A DNA stretch of 64,000 nt from an uncultured Candidatus Melainabacteria bacterium (GCA_950096985.1 CATNBA010000001.1:1-64000), one strand, 5' to 3'; shown: positions 32,825 through 43,215, numbered from the stretch's first letter. The notes: a model not told the origin generated them from the letters alone. Program-made: numbers and translations.

Positions 32825-33364
32825 ATGGCAAAATTTGTATGTACAGTATGCGGCTGGTCTACAGAAGCAGATAAAGCTCCTGAAAGATGTCCTTTATGCG
32901 GAGCAACTACATTTAACGAAATTACAGAAGGTGTTAAAACTTACGCTTGTGAACACAAAATTGGCGACGGAAAAGTTGAAGATGCAGAAGTTATGGAAGG
33001 CTTGAGAGCTAATTTCATGGGCGAATGCACAGAAGTAGGTATGTATCTTGCTATGGCAAGAGTTGCTGAAAGAGAAGGATATCCTGAAGTTGCAGAAGCT
33101 TATAAAAGATATGCATTTGAAGAAGCTGAACACGCTGCAAAATTTGCAGAATTGTTAGGTGAAGTTGTAACAGATTCAACAAAGAAAAACCTTGAACTTC
33201 GTGCAGAGGCTGAACATGGTGCTTGCGCAGGAAAATTAGCAATTGCAAAACGTGCAAAAGAATTGGGTTATGATGCAATTCATGATACAGTTCACGAAAT
33301 GGCAAAAGACGAAGCTCGTCACGGTAAAGGTTTTGACGGACTTTTAAAAAGATATTTTGCATAA
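32825..33364 (+). CDS. Rubrerythrin with N-terminal rubredoxin (reverse rubrerythrin)
   Basis: This protein has 179 residues. The N-terminal rubredoxin-like site is FVCTVCGWS...CPLCGA. It is followed by a ferritin-like four-helix diiron domain with [30 protein letters not shown] and [13 protein letters not shown]. The rubredoxin-first order marks a reverse rubrerythrin, which reduces hydrogen peroxide in anaerobes. This fits a cell with oxygen-sensitive hydrogenases. It is monocistronic with its own promoter and terminator. Confidence 0.93.
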   Translation: MAKFVCTVCGWSTEADKAPERCPLCGATTFNEITEGVKTYACEHKIGDGKVEDAEVMEGLRANFMGECTEVGMYLAMARVAEREGYPEVAEAYKRYAFEEAEHAAKFAELLGEVVTDSTKKNLELRAEAEHGACAGKLAIAKRAKELGYDAIHDTVHEMAKDEARHGKGFDGLLKRYFA

Positions 33365-33367
33365 CAG

Positions 33368-33399
33368 CAAAAAGACCTCTCATAAGAGAGGTCTTTTTT
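33368..33399 (+). terminator. Intrinsic terminator of the rubrerythrin gene
   Basis: AAAAGACCTCT pairs with AGAGGTCTTTT and a T run follows. Confidence 0.9.
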
Positions 33400-33414
33400 A
33401 TTATTGTTTTTCTA

Positions 33415-33702
33415 CTAAATTCTGTTATGCCAAACCCCACCGCGGCGATCAACAAATGCATCATAACAAGACCAAAATCTAAATACACCTGTTAAACCTA
33501 AAATTGCGTGTGTTGCATTTTTTTCAACCGGATTATCAAGAATCAACTGTCCCAAACCTGGCCAAATAAGTAATGATACAGCTGCCGCACCGACAGATTT
33601 TCCTGATACTTTACCCGGATGCCCTTCTGTCCCGCCTGCAAATGCCGGTGTACATAATCCCATAACTGCAACTAATAATGCCATAACTGTAATCTTTTTC
33701 AT
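33415..33702 (-). CDS. Small envelope protein with signal peptide and hydrophobic segments
   Basis: This protein has 95 residues. It has a signal peptide (MKKITVMALLVAVMGLCTPAFA), then a Gly-rich linker and two hydrophobic stretches (VGAAAVSLLIWPGLGQLIL; HAILGLTGVFRFW). The C-terminus is basic and aromatic. I do not recognise a family. The WPGLGQ turn between short hydrophobic helices suggests membrane insertion. It lies downstream of the acyl-CoA ligase gene on neither strand's obvious operon: the ligase ends at 33722 on the same strand's upstream... in fact this gene starts at 33702, 19 bases before the end of the window's ligase coordinates, and the ligase reads toward it, so co-transcription is possible. 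Confidence 0.6.
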   Translation of the reverse strand: MKKITVMALLVAVMGLCTPAFAGGTEGHPGKVSGKSVGAAAVSLLIWPGLGQLILDNPVEKNATHAILGLTGVFRFWSCYDAFVDRRGGVWHNRI

Positions 33703-33721
33703 AATTCCAACACCTTTCCTT

Positions 33722-35395
33722 TTATACTTGTGCTAATGTCTTAACTTCTTTACGTTTAACTTTATTTGTAGCTGTTCTTGGCAGCGGCTCTTTTGTTATT
33801 ATAATATTTACAGGGCGTTTGTATGCTGTAAGGTGGGTAGATAGCTGTTTAACTTCTGCTCTTACAACTTTTTCGAGTTCATCATCATTATATTTGTCAA
33901 TAATTTCATTTCTTGGCACAATAACTGCCGCAATTTCTTCTGTACCGTCTTTTGAGCCAAAAGTTCTTGAAAGCCCGAGAACACAAACTTCTGCAAAAAG
34001 CGGACTTTTTTCAAGTACAGCCTCGACTTCTTCAGGAAATACCTTTTTGCCGCCGGACAAAACAATCATATTTTTAATTCTGCCTGTAATATAAATATGT
34101 CCGCCATTTTTAATTTCTGCAATATCACCTGTATGCAGCCAGCCGTCTTCACCTATAATTTCTGCAGTCATTTCAGGCTGATTATGATAGCCCTTCATTA
34201 CAGCAGGACCTTTAAGCATCAACTCACCGGTTTCTTCATCAATCCTTGCCTCAAAACTTTTTAATGGTCTGCCTACAGATGCAATGTCACCGCGACGGTC
34301 AACATTTATTGAGGCAACAGGACTTACTTCGGATAAGCCATAACCTTGATAAACTTTTATACCAATTCTTTCAAAAAATTCACCAACCGAAATATCCAGT
34401 GGAGCACCGCCGGAAATACATCCTATAAAACGACCGCCAAATTTATCATGCGTTTTTCTAAACATCATTTTTTTAATTCTATATGACGGAATATATTTTG
34501 CTACAGCAAATTTCAACTTAAATTTAATCTGCTCAATTTTTGATGAAGATGCTAATTCACCCTCAATCGTTGTTTTTAAAAGTTTAAGAAAAGCCGGAAC
34601 AACAATCATAAATTGAATTCTTTTTTCTCTCATTATGCTTAAAATATCCTTCGGTTTAAGACTTGGAGTATAGTATACCGAGCAGCCGAAATTCAAAAAT
34701 GTTGAAAAACCTACTGTCATCTCAAATAAATGATTCATAGGTAAAATCGAAAGGATATTGATGTTTTTGAACGGTAAAATCACATCAAGAGCTGATTTTA
34801 AATCATCAAGTTGAGACATCATATTTGCAAAAGTTGTTTCAACACCTTTAGGCATACCTGTAGTCCCTGATGTATAAATAATAAAAGCTGTTGATTTAGG
34901 ACTTCTCACGCGCCATTTAAAATCATAATTATCAGGCAATTGATAAATACTTGTATAATCTTGATTGTAAGAAGGTTCGTCCATAACAAGAATTGTTTTA
35001 AGAGATGAAATTTGTTCTTTTAAAAATTCTGCCATTGGAATATTCTTTTTAGAAACTAAAATTACAGAAGGTTCACAATCTGACAAAATAGATTTTAATT
35101 CATATTTTGTAAGTTTTACATCTAAAGGAACACTTATCATGCCTGCAAGAATAGAAGCAAATACACAAGCTCCATATTCCGGTTTGGATTCTGATAAAAT
35201 TGCAACTCTGTCACCTTTTTCAACACCAATTTCATTAATAAGATAATGAGCAAGCTTTTTTGATAAAAGACTAACACCTTTATATGTAAACTCTCTCCAA
35301 CCGTACTGGTTTTTCATCCCTAAAGCAACTTTATCCGAATAATTATCGGTTCTTTCTTGCAGTAATCCTAAAACATTTTGTTTTTTAAAATCCAT
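33722..35395 (-). CDS. AMP-dependent long-chain acyl-CoA synthetase
   Basis: The ATG at 35395 has GGGG seven bases upstream, giving 557 residues. The adenylation motifs are AFIIYTSGTTGMPKGVE (P-loop), YQGYGLSEVSPV and GWLHTGDIAEI. The C-terminal lysine region is PRTATNKVKRKEV. It activates fatty acids to acyl-adenylate and then acyl-CoA or another acyl thioester, at the inner face of the membrane. Similar ligases in Cyanobacteria load acyl-ACP. The sequence does not tell which acceptor is used. It is divergent from miaB. Confidence 0.92.
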   Translation of the reverse strand: MDFKKQNVLGLLQERTDNYSDKVALGMKNQYGWREFTYKGVSLLSKKLAHYLINEIGVEKGDRVAILSESKPEYGACVFASILAGMISVPLDVKLTKYELKSILSDCEPSVILVSKKNIPMAEFLKEQISSLKTILVMDEPSYNQDYTSIYQLPDNYDFKWRVRSPKSTAFIIYTSGTTGMPKGVETTFANMMSQLDDLKSALDVILPFKNINILSILPMNHLFEMTVGFSTFLNFGCSVYYTPSLKPKDILSIMREKRIQFMIVVPAFLKLLKTTIEGELASSSKIEQIKFKLKFAVAKYIPSYRIKKMMFRKTHDKFGGRFIGCISGGAPLDISVGEFFERIGIKVYQGYGLSEVSPVASINVDRRGDIASVGRPLKSFEARIDEETGELMLKGPAVMKGYHNQPEMTAEIIGEDGWLHTGDIAEIKNGGHIYITGRIKNMIVLSGGKKVFPEEVEAVLEKSPLFAEVCVLGLSRTFGSKDGTEEIAAVIVPRNEIIDKYNDDELEKVVRAEVKQLSTHLTAYKRPVNIIITKEPLPRTATNKVKRKEVKTLAQV

Positions 35396-35502
35396 ATACA
35401 AACCCCTTAATCTACAATAATAAAAGAATAATATTTATTAACTCTAAAGTCAAGAGTATTAAGTATTTTTGTATTATAATTATACATATTGAAAGGGAAG
35501 AT

Positions 35503-36831
35503 ATGACAAAAAAAGTTTATATAGAAACAATGGGATGCCAGATGAATAAATCAGATACCGAAAGAATGCTCGGAATGTTATCCCATTTTAATTACGAAGA
35601 AACAAAAATTCAAGAAGATGCAGATTTATTAATGGTTAATACCTGTTCTATCAGACAACTTTCTGAAGATAAGGCATTCAGCCAATTAGGTGTATGGGGC
35701 AAATGGAAAAAGGATAACAAGCCAGATTTGAAGATAGGGATTTGCGGATGTGTTGCACAGCAAAAGGCAAGAAAAGTCTTTTCCCGCGCACCTTACGTTG
35801 ATTTTGTTCTTGGAACACATAAAATTTATTCACTCCCTGACGTTATAAGAAGAATTAATGCGGGCGAAAGAGTTTGCGAATGTGAAGAAACAAACCTTGC
35901 AACGGCAAACGAAAAAGGTTACCCGATAAACCGCGTAAAATCAACAAACGCATGGATTAATATCACAGAGGGCTGTAACAATTTCTGCACATACTGTATC
36001 GTTCCTTATACACGCGGCAGAGAACGTTCAAGACTTCCGGAAGTTATTATAAAAGAGGTAAAAGATGCACTTGCAGACGGATTTAAAGAGATTACACTTT
36101 TAGGTCAGAATGTAGACAGCTACGGTAAGGATTTCAAAGATAAAAATTACAGACTTGCACAACTTCTCCGTGACATAAACGCGATTGAAGGAAATTTCAG
36201 AATTCGTTTTGTAACATCTTATCCAACTGATATCACTGATGAATTAATCGAAACTGCAAGAGATTTGGACAAAGTTTGCGAATACTTCCATATCCCTATG
36301 CAGTCTGGAAGTTCAAGAGTTTTGAAAGCCATGAACAGACGCTATGACAGAGAAACTTATGCAAAAATAGTTGAAAAAGTGCGCAAAATGATACCTGATG
36401 TGACAATTACAAGCGACTTTATTGCAGGTTTTCCTGGCGAAACAGAAGAAGAATTTGTCGAAACTTTAACAGCAATTGACGAGTTTGAACTTGATTATTC
36501 AAATGTTGCAGCATATTCTCCAAGAGAAAAAACAGTTGCCGCAAAATGGACAGACAAATTTATCCCCGAAGATATCAAAGACGAAAGATTTCAACGTCTG
36601 AATTTAAAAGTTCAGGAAAACTGTCTTAAATCAAATCTTAAATATGTTGGTCGCGAAATGGAAGTTCTTGTTGAAAATTTCTATGAACACAAAGGTAAAA
36701 TGATTAATACAGGCAAAACCAGAAACTTTAAAACCGTTCATATTCCTTGTGACAAAGATTTAACAGGACAATTTATAAATGTAAAAATATCAGGTGCAAA
36801 GACCTGGTATCTCAAAGGTAAAATATTATAA
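35503..36831 (+). CDS. miaB: tRNA-2-methylthio-N6-dimethylallyladenosine synthase
   Basis: This radical SAM methylthiotransferase has 442 residues. The N-terminal UPF0004 domain has three cluster cysteines (TMGCQMNK, VNTCSIR, GICGCVAQ). The radical SAM motif is CNNFCTYCIVPYTRGRERSR, and a C-terminal TRAM domain follows. It adds the 2-methylthio group to i6A37 of tRNAs. GAAAGGGAAG precedes the ATG. It is divergent from the acyl-CoA ligase. Downstream lies a dispersed hairpin repeat and a terminator. Confidence 0.96.
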   Translation: MTKKVYIETMGCQMNKSDTERMLGMLSHFNYEETKIQEDADLLMVNTCSIRQLSEDKAFSQLGVWGKWKKDNKPDLKIGICGCVAQQKARKVFSRAPYVDFVLGTHKIYSLPDVIRRINAGERVCECEETNLATANEKGYPINRVKSTNAWINITEGCNNFCTYCIVPYTRGRERSRLPEVIIKEVKDALADGFKEITLLGQNVDSYGKDFKDKNYRLAQLLRDINAIEGNFRIRFVTSYPTDITDELIETARDLDKVCEYFHIPMQSGSSRVLKAMNRRYDRETYAKIVEKVRKMIPDVTITSDFIAGFPGETEEEFVETLTAIDEFELDYSNVAAYSPREKTVAAKWTDKFIPEDIKDERFQRLNLKVQENCLKSNLKYVGREMEVLVENFYEHKGKMINTGKTRNFKTVHIPCDKDLTGQFINVKISGAKTWYLKGKIL

Positions 36832-36847
36832 ACGCATAAGATAGATA

Positions 36848-36884
36848 AAATTTTACAAAACACATATGTCTACGTGCGTAGCAC
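36848..36884. repeat. Dispersed hairpin repeat after miaB
   Basis: AAATTTTACAAAA (36848-36860), ten variable bases, then TACGTGCGTAGCAC. The arrangement is the same as at 29167-29203. The inner stem is CTACG/CGTAG. Confidence 0.6.
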
Positions 36885-36892
36885 AAAAAAAA

Positions 36893-36924
36893 GGGTCAAA
36901 TCATACGATTTGACCTATATTTTT
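36893..36924. terminator. Bidirectional intrinsic terminator
   Basis: GGTCAAAT pairs with ATTTGACC, with A and T runs outside. It serves miaB and the convergent 36948-37460 gene. Confidence 0.85.
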
Positions 36925-36947
36925 TTTGGTGAAAAAAATATTAATTT

Positions 36948-37460
36948 TTATGCGTCAGTTCTAAGAACGTTACGCGTAAATCCGGCTAAGAAACCTGCGC
37001 CTGCACCTGCAACAATAAAAGGTACTACAGGTCTTTTTACTTTTAACATCAAGTGATAAGCAGTTCCCCATCTTTTAAACATTTGAGATGATGCCTCATT
37101 AACAGTTCTAATAATCCCTCTGAATTCTTTTCCTGCAACAGAAGTTTCACCGCCTAATCCTTTAACTTTTTGTGCAAGTTTTTTGGGAACAAATGCCTCT
37201 TTATCACCGGATTCAATCATTCTTACAAAACAATCCTGAGCGGATGTTTTTATACCCGCATCTTTAAATTCTTTGACTTTAGCTTTATTAGTAACTTTAT
37301 GACAATAATTTATCATAACTTTACGGTTAAAATCATTTTCTTGTTTTGTAACAGGGTAAAGATATTTTAGAGCATACCCGGCACCTGCACCTGCTGATGT
37401 TGATGCAATGATTGTACCAATGTGTGAATTTTCATTTTGTCCTACTGCACGTATTGTCAT
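36948..37460 (-). CDS. Small protein with two Gly/Ala-rich membrane segments
   Basis: This protein has 170 residues. A first Gly/Ala-rich hydrophobic segment is near residues 14-34 (IGTIIASTSAGAGAGYAL) and a second near 148-164 (VPFIVAGAGAGFLAGF). Between them is a basic, helical domain. The pattern of two glycine-zipper helices around a soluble domain resembles the 1239-1616 protein in style. I do not recognise a family. It is probably membrane-associated. Confidence 0.65.
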   Translation of the reverse strand: MTIRAVGQNENSHIGTIIASTSAGAGAGYALKYLYPVTKQENDFNRKVMINYCHKVTNKAKVKEFKDAGIKTSAQDCFVRMIESGDKEAFVPKKLAQKVKGLGGETSVAGKEFRGIIRTVNEASSQMFKRWGTAYHLMLKVKRPVVPFIVAGAGAGFLAGFTRNVLRTDA

Positions 37461-37627
37461 AGCTAATAAACCTTTACTTAACTAATAAACGACTTTCCGT
37501 TGAGTTTTTAACTCAACTTTGGAAATTATATGGCAGATTTACACTTAAATATCTTGAACGCTCATCCCGAGAAAACGACATCGGCTCAAGACTGAGTAAT
37601 TAAATCCATTGGGAGTTTACCACAAAT

Positions 37628-38659
37628 TTACTTTTTTGTCAATAGTTTAATTAAATTTAGTAACAACATTACAATAACAATAGCTACAATGGCAATAGAG
37701 TATTGTTTAATAGTCGCACCACCAGTAATCAGAACAGCCAAACCGCCTGCAATAATAGCAGCTGATGTAAGAATTACAACCGTTTTCTTCTGTGAAAATC
37801 CTGCATGCAATAATTTATGATGAATATGTTCAGCATCAGCGACAAAAGGAGATTTTCCTTTTGCAATTCTTCTCAAAGATGAAAAAGTTATATCCAAAAT
37901 AGGAACAGCAAGAACTAAAAATGGCAGCAAAATTGCTAAAGTTGCCGCTTTCATTACACCCGTAATCGAAATTGCTGCAAGCAAAAATCCAGAAAATAAT
38001 GCTCCGCTGTCACCCATGAAAATTCTGGCAGGATTAAAGTTGTATGTCAAAAACGCCATCATAGAACCTGCAAGAATAAAACCTATTAAGGCACTGATAG
38101 GACTGGGCGGATTCATTGCAACCGCAATAATCGCAAGAGTTACGGCATTGACCGTAACAACAGACCCTGCAAGTCCGTCAACACCGTCAATAAAGTTTAA
38201 TGCGTTAGAAATACCGACAATCCATAGCAAAGTTATCGGATAGGAAAAAATTCCTATATCACCAATGAATGGAATTGTATTTATTTGTACACCTAAAAGA
38301 TAAACTAAAGTTGCAATTGCAATCTGTAAAAACAGTTTAAATTTAGCATTAAGATTATAAATATCATCAACAAGCCCTAACAAGAACATCAACGAACCGC
38401 CGAGCAAAATACCTGATAACAAACTGCCGTAAGGATAATAACTCATAAACACAAGGCAGAGGAAAGTAAGCATTGTACTTGCCCAAATTGCAACTCCGCC
38501 TATACGTGAAATAGGTTTGGTATGAATTTTTCTGTCATTAGGAACATCAACAAGCCCCTCTTTTTTAGAAAAACTTATAACCAGAGGTACAAGGCAAACC
38601 CCTATAAGGTAGGCGATTACTGTTCCTATTACATGTGCGTGATTGAGTTTTATAAGCAT
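37628..38659 (-). CDS. Polyprenyl-phosphate sugar-1-phosphate transferase (WecA/MraY-like)
   Basis: This protein has 343 residues and about ten membrane helices. The conserved loops are FIDGVDGLAGS (Asp pair), FMGDSGALFSGF and DAEHIHHKLLHAGF, which match the WecA/TagO branch rather than MraY. It joins a UDP-sugar phosphate, usually GlcNAc-1-P, to undecaprenyl phosphate at the inner membrane and so starts a surface glycan. It ends the minus-strand run that also makes dTDP-rhamnose, beginning one base after glyA. Confidence 0.92.
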   Translation of the reverse strand: MLIKLNHAHVIGTVIAYLIGVCLVPLVISFSKKEGLVDVPNDRKIHTKPISRIGGVAIWASTMLTFLCLVFMSYYPYGSLLSGILLGGSLMFLLGLVDDIYNLNAKFKLFLQIAIATLVYLLGVQINTIPFIGDIGIFSYPITLLWIVGISNALNFIDGVDGLAGSVVTVNAVTLAIIAVAMNPPSPISALIGFILAGSMMAFLTYNFNPARIFMGDSGALFSGFLLAAISITGVMKAATLAILLPFLVLAVPILDITFSSLRRIAKGKSPFVADAEHIHHKLLHAGFSQKKTVVILTSAAIIAGGLAVLITGGATIKQYSIAIVAIVIVMLLLNLIKLLTKK

Positions 38660-38660
38660 T

Positions 38661-39905
38661 TTACTGTCCTTTATAAATCGGGTATTTCTTACATAATTTA
38701 AGAGATCTTTCTCTCAAATTTTTTAATCCCAATTCATTATCCGACGAAAATATTGCAGATGCAATAATTTTTGCAACCTCTGTCATATCTTCTTCTCTAA
38801 ATCCTCTGGTAGTAACCGCAGGAACGCCAAGTCTTATACCGCTTGTAACAAAAGGACTTTGAGGATCGTTCGGAACTGTGTTTTTATTTGCGGTAATTCC
38901 AACTTGTTCCAAAACATTTGCCATATCTTTGCCTGTTTTACCTGTTTTTCTTAAATCAAGCGTCATAAGATGGTTTTCTGTCATACCGCCGACAATATCC
39001 ATGCCTTCATCCATCAAACCTTGAGCAAGAGCTTTTGCATTTTTAAGGATTTGTTCGCCATATGCTTTAAATTCAGGCTGAGAAGCTTCATATAAAGCAA
39101 CTGCCTTACCTGCGATAATATGCTCCAAAGGTCCGCCTTGCATTCCCGGGAAAATTGCCTTATCAATGCCTTGAGCATGTTCTTCATCGCACATAACAAT
39201 ACCGCCTCGAGGACCTCTTAGAGATTTGTGGGTTGTTGTTGTCACGAATTGAGCGTAACCCGCAGGCGAAGGATGCAAACCCGTTGCAACAAGTCCCGCA
39301 ATATGTGCAATATCAGCCAATAAATATGCGCCGACTTCATCTGCGATTTCTCTAAACTTTTTAAAATCAATAATTTTTGAATAATTACTTGCCCCGCAAA
39401 TAATTAATTTAGGCTGATGTTCATGCGCCATTTTACGAACATCTTCATAATCAATATTGCCGTTTTCGTCAACGCCGTAACTTTTTACGTCAAAATAAAG
39501 CCCTGAAAAGTTAACCGGTGAACCGTGAGAAAGGTGTCCGCCGTTTGACAAATCCATACCCAGAACTTTGTCACCGGGTTTTAGAAGATACATAAACACA
39601 GCCATATTTGCCTGAGCACCGCTGTGAGGCTGAACATTTGCATGATCCATTTTGAAAAGTTCGCATGCACGTTTCTGGCAGATTTCTTCAATCACATCTA
39701 CATGTTCACATCCGTTATAAAATCTTTTATGCGGCTTTCCTTCTGCATACTTGTTAGTCAAAACACTTCCACAAGCTTCCATTACCGCTTCTGACGTAAT
39801 ATTTTCAGATGCAATAAGCTCAATTGTGTTTTGCTGACGTTCAAATTCTTTTTCTATCTGTTCCGCAACCTGCGGATCAACTTTTTTTATATGTTCTAAA
39901 TTCAT
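38661..39905 (-). CDS. glyA: Serine hydroxymethyltransferase
   Basis: This 414-residue protein is a PLP enzyme with the Schiff-base lysine in [14 protein letters not shown]. Further conserved blocks are [14 protein letters not shown] and [15 protein letters not shown]. It converts serine and tetrahydrofolate to glycine and methylene-THF. It lies inside the rhamnose/glycan gene run, directly after rmlA (no gap) and before the WecA-like gene. The order is unusual, and may only reflect compact packing. Confidence 0.96.
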   Translation of the reverse strand: MNLEHIKKVDPQVAEQIEKEFERQQNTIELIASENITSEAVMEACGSVLTNKYAEGKPHKRFYNGCEHVDVIEEICQKRACELFKMDHANVQPHSGAQANMAVFMYLLKPGDKVLGMDLSNGGHLSHGSPVNFSGLYFDVKSYGVDENGNIDYEDVRKMAHEHQPKLIICGASNYSKIIDFKKFREIADEVGAYLLADIAHIAGLVATGLHPSPAGYAQFVTTTTHKSLRGPRGGIVMCDEEHAQGIDKAIFPGMQGGPLEHIIAGKAVALYEASQPEFKAYGEQILKNAKALAQGLMDEGMDIVGGMTENHLMTLDLRKTGKTGKDMANVLEQVGITANKNTVPNDPQSPFVTSGIRLGVPAVTTRGFREEDMTEVAKIIASAIFSSDNELGLKNLRERSLKLCKKYPIYKGQ

Positions 39906-40781
39906 TTATACCCCTTTAACTACCTCTCTCACATAATTATAATAATCGTTATTTGCATATTTGGCAATATATTTCTTTAAATGTTCTTTTGTAACAAATC
40001 CCATACGATACGCAACTTCTTCAAGACAGGCAATTTTTATCCCCTGATTTTCTTCAATAGTGTGAACATATTGGCTTGCCTGCAAAAGTGAATGATGTGT
40101 TCCCGTGTCAAGCCATGCAAACCCGCGCCCGAAAAGTTCAACATTCAAATTACCATTTTTTAAATAAATATTATTCAAATCAGTAATTTCCAATTCGCCG
40201 CGTTTAGAAGGTTTCAAGCTCTTTGCATACTCAACGACTTTATTATCATAAAAATATAGCCCTGTAACAGCATAATTTGATTTAGGGTTCTGCGGTTTTT
40301 CCTCGATTGACACTGCGCTTCCCTTTTGGTCAAATTCCACAACCCCAAACCTTTGCGGGTCTTTTACATAATACCCGAAAACAGTTGCTCCGCCGTTTTT
40401 GGTATTTTCGACAACATTTTTCAATTTGCCTGAAAATCCGTCGCCATAAAAAATATTATCTCCTAAAACTAAAGCTACATCATCATTCCCAATAAATTCT
40501 TTACCGAGAATAAAGGCTTGTGCCAAACCGTCAGGTGAGGGCTGTTCTTTGTAAGAAAACTTTACGCCAAACTGACTTCCATCCCCGAGAAGTCTTTGAA
40601 AATTAGGTAAATCAGCAGGTGTAGAGATTATTAAAATTTCTCGAATTCCCGCAAGCATCAAAACAGAAATCGGATGATAAATCATCGGTTTGTCATAAAT
40701 TGGCAAAAGCTGTTTTGAAACAGCAATAGTTGATGGATGTAACCTCGTTCCCGCACCGCCTGCTAATACAATACCTTTCAT
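39906..40781 (-). CDS. rmlA: Glucose-1-phosphate thymidylyltransferase
   Basis: This protein has 291 residues. It starts with the nucleotidyltransferase signature [20 protein letters not shown], followed by [14 protein letters not shown] and [10 protein letters not shown]. It makes dTDP-glucose, the first step of dTDP-L-rhamnose synthesis. The substrate Glc-1-P could come from the phosphohexomutase at 9947. It is the fourth gene of the C-B-D-A order, two bases after rmlD. Confidence 0.96.
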   Translation of the reverse strand: MKGIVLAGGAGTRLHPSTIAVSKQLLPIYDKPMIYHPISVLMLAGIREILIISTPADLPNFQRLLGDGSQFGVKFSYKEQPSPDGLAQAFILGKEFIGNDDVALVLGDNIFYGDGFSGKLKNVVENTKNGGATVFGYYVKDPQRFGVVEFDQKGSAVSIEEKPQNPKSNYAVTGLYFYDNKVVEYAKSLKPSKRGELEITDLNNIYLKNGNLNVELFGRGFAWLDTGTHHSLLQASQYVHTIEENQGIKIACLEEVAYRMGFVTKEHLKKYIAKYANNDYYNYVREVVKGV

Positions 40782-40783
40782 AA

Positions 40784-41602
40784 TTATACCTCTCTAAGTT
40801 CCAAATAATCTTTCAAAGCAGACTGCCATTTTCTGCATAAACCGCCGTTATCCATTACGCTGAATTTCGGACGTTTTGCAGGTCGCGGAAATTCATCTGT
40901 CGTACAAGGCTGTAAATTGACATCTAATCCAGCCTGAGCAAAAATCTCTTTTGCAAAACCGTACCATGTAGTAAATCCTGACCCGCAAACCTGATATGTT
41001 CCATAAGGTTTTGAGAACAATTTTACAATACCATTTGCAAGTTCAACTGTCCAAGTCGGGCATCCGACCTGATCATCAACAACATTAACTTCATTTCTGT
41101 CAGCAAGACCAAGCATTGTTTCTACAAAGTTTTTCCCGTGATGTCCGTAAAGCCAGCTTGTTCTTACAATATAATATTTTTCGCAAAGACTTCTGACAGC
41201 TTCTTCGCCTTCATATTTTGTAGCACCGTAATTATTTATCGGGTTTGGCAAATCCTCTGCTGTATAAGGTTCAACACCTTCGCCGTCAAAAACATAATCG
41301 GTTGAAATATAAACAAGCGTAATCCCAAGTCTTGCACAGGTGTCTGCGATGTTTTCCGTGCCCGTTACATTAATCAATTCGGCTGTCTTTAAATCTTCTT
41401 CAGCCTTATCAACATTTGTATAAGCAGCGCAATGAATTACCATATCAGGCTTTTCATCGGTCAAAACCTCTTTTACCTGCTCAACATTTGTAATATCAAG
41501 TTTATCAACATCAGTTTCAATAACCTCATGACCGCAATCTTCCAATATAGGGCACAAATCCTGCCCGAGCATACCATTCGCACCTGTTACAAGTATTTTC
41601 AT
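40784..41602 (-). CDS. rmlD: dTDP-4-dehydrorhamnose reductase
   Basis: This short-chain reductase has 272 residues. The Rossmann motif is [22 protein letters not shown] supplies the active-site Thr and Asp, and YGATKYEGE is the YxxxK. It makes dTDP-L-rhamnose with NAD(P)H in the last step. It overlaps rmlB by four bases (ATGA), so translation is coupled. Confidence 0.95.
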   Translation of the reverse strand: MKILVTGANGMLGQDLCPILEDCGHEVIETDVDKLDITNVEQVKEVLTDEKPDMVIHCAAYTNVDKAEEDLKTAELINVTGTENIADTCARLGITLVYISTDYVFDGEGVEPYTAEDLPNPINNYGATKYEGEEAVRSLCEKYYIVRTSWLYGHHGKNFVETMLGLADRNEVNVVDDQVGCPTWTVELANGIVKLFSKPYGTYQVCGSGFTTWYGFAKEIFAQAGLDVNLQPCTTDEFPRPAKRPKFSVMDNGGLCRKWQSALKDYLELREV

Positions 41603-42582
41603 TTAACCATTTCCTTTTTAGCTTCAATACATTTCATCCAGTCTTGATTATTCAAATACCAATCTATCGTAAGTTTAATGCCTTCTTCAAATGTCACAGA
41701 CGGTTTCCACCCCAGTTCATTTTGCATTTTGTCGTTACAAATCGCATAACGCTTGTCATGCCCGAGTCTGTCTTGTACATATTTTATATAACTTTCGTCT
41801 TTTCCCATAGCATCAAGGATAAGATGCGTAATTTCCATATTTGTTTTTTCGTTATGTCCGCCGATATTGTAAACTTCACCCACTCTGCCTTTATGCAAGA
41901 CCGTATCAATTGCGGCACAATGGTCATAAACGTATAACCAGTCACGAACATTCATTCCGTCGCCGTAAACTGGAACTTTTTCCCCTTTCAGTAATTGAGA
42001 AATAAAGAACGGGATTAATTTTTCAGGATACTGATAAGGTCCGTAGTTATTTGAGCATCTTGTTGTTAAAACAGGCATTTTGTATGTTTCAAAATAAGCT
42101 CTGACAAGCATATCTGCCGAAGCTTTTGATGCCGAATACGGGCTGTTTGGCGCAAGCGGTGTGGTTTCAGTAAAATATCCCGTCTTGCCTAATGTTCCGT
42201 AAACTTCGTCCGTTGACACCTGCAAATATCTTTCAACAGCAAATTCTTTTGATGCCTGCAATAAATTTAATGTTCCCTGAACATTTGTTTCTACAAAGAT
42301 TTCGGGATGCTTTATAGAGTTATCGACATGAGATTCTGCGGCAAAATTAACAACCGCATCAACCTGTTCAACAATATCGCGAACAAGTTTTCTGTCGCAT
42401 ATATTACCGTGAACAAACGTATAATTAGGATTATCTTTAACATCATCAAGATTTTCAATATTACCGCAATATGTTAAAGCATCAAGGTTAATAATCTTAT
42501 AATCGGGATGCTCTTTCAGCATTCTTCTCACAAAACAACTCCCGATAAACCCGGCACCGCCTGTAATCAAAACTCTCATCAA
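41599..42582 (-). CDS. rmlB: dTDP-glucose 4,6-dehydratase
   Basis: This protein has 327 residues. It has GGAGFIGSCFVR for NAD binding, the STDEVYG active-site block and the YxxxK of YSASKASAD. It converts dTDP-glucose to the 4-keto-6-deoxy sugar. It overlaps rmlC by four bases upstream and rmlD by four downstream. The ends are intact and the length normal. Confidence 0.96.
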   Translation of the reverse strand: MMRVLITGGAGFIGSCFVRRMLKEHPDYKIINLDALTYCGNIENLDDVKDNPNYTFVHGNICDRKLVRDIVEQVDAVVNFAAESHVDNSIKHPEIFVETNVQGTLNLLQASKEFAVERYLQVSTDEVYGTLGKTGYFTETTPLAPNSPYSASKASADMLVRAYFETYKMPVLTTRCSNNYGPYQYPEKLIPFFISQLLKGEKVPVYGDGMNVRDWLYVYDHCAAIDTVLHKGRVGEVYNIGGHNEKTNMEITHLILDAMGKDESYIKYVQDRLGHDKRYAICNDKMQNELGWKPSVTFEEGIKLTIDWYLNNQDWMKCIEAKKEMVK

Positions 42583-43121
42583 AACACCTCTTTCAATTTT
42601 GGCTGATTTTTATCTTTTTCAGACAAAATCGGTTCAAAATCAATTTCCCAATCTATATTAATATCTTTGTCGCACCATAACAAACCTCTGTCTGCTCCTG
42701 CGTTATACTCACCGCTTGCCTTGTAAAGTAGTTCCGCCTCATCAGACAGCACAACAAACCCGTGCGCAAAGCCTTCGGGAATAAATAGCATGTGCTTATT
42801 CTCTTGTGAAAGTTCAACTTTCACATACTGCCCGAAAGTTTCTGATTGCGGTCTGATATCAACCGCAACATCATAAATTCTTCCGCGCCCGCATCTTACA
42901 AGTTTTGCCTGTCCATATGGACTTTCCTGATAATGCAAACCTCGCAATACATGTGCGCTGGATTTTGAATGGTTATCCTGATTAAATTCAACCTCAATGC
43001 CGTTTGCAAAAAACTCTGATTTTTTGTAACTTTCCATAAAAAATCCGCGATGGTCACCATAAACTTTAGGTTTAATCAAAATTACATCTTTAATCTTTTG
43101 AGGAATAAATTCAAATGCCAT
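42579..43121 (-). CDS. rmlC: dTDP-4-dehydrorhamnose 3,5-epimerase
   Basis: This cupin-fold epimerase has 180 residues. The catalytic histidine lies in HVLRGLHYQ, and YDVAVDIR plus FIPEGFAHGFVVLS match the family. It epimerises the 4-keto sugar at C3 and C5. It is the first gene of the minus-strand rml-glyA-wecA-like run. Confidence 0.96.
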   Translation of the reverse strand: MAFEFIPQKIKDVILIKPKVYGDHRGFFMESYKKSEFFANGIEVEFNQDNHSKSSAHVLRGLHYQESPYGQAKLVRCGRGRIYDVAVDIRPQSETFGQYVKVELSQENKHMLFIPEGFAHGFVVLSDEAELLYKASGEYNAGADRGLLWCDKDINIDWEIDFEPILSEKDKNQPKLKEVF

Positions 43122-43215
43122 AAAAAAATTATACTACAAATTTCACCACTAGCCAAATGTCTAATAGATTTATTTATAAATAAGGTTTAAATAATCATTT
43201 AGAGAGGAAATTTAC

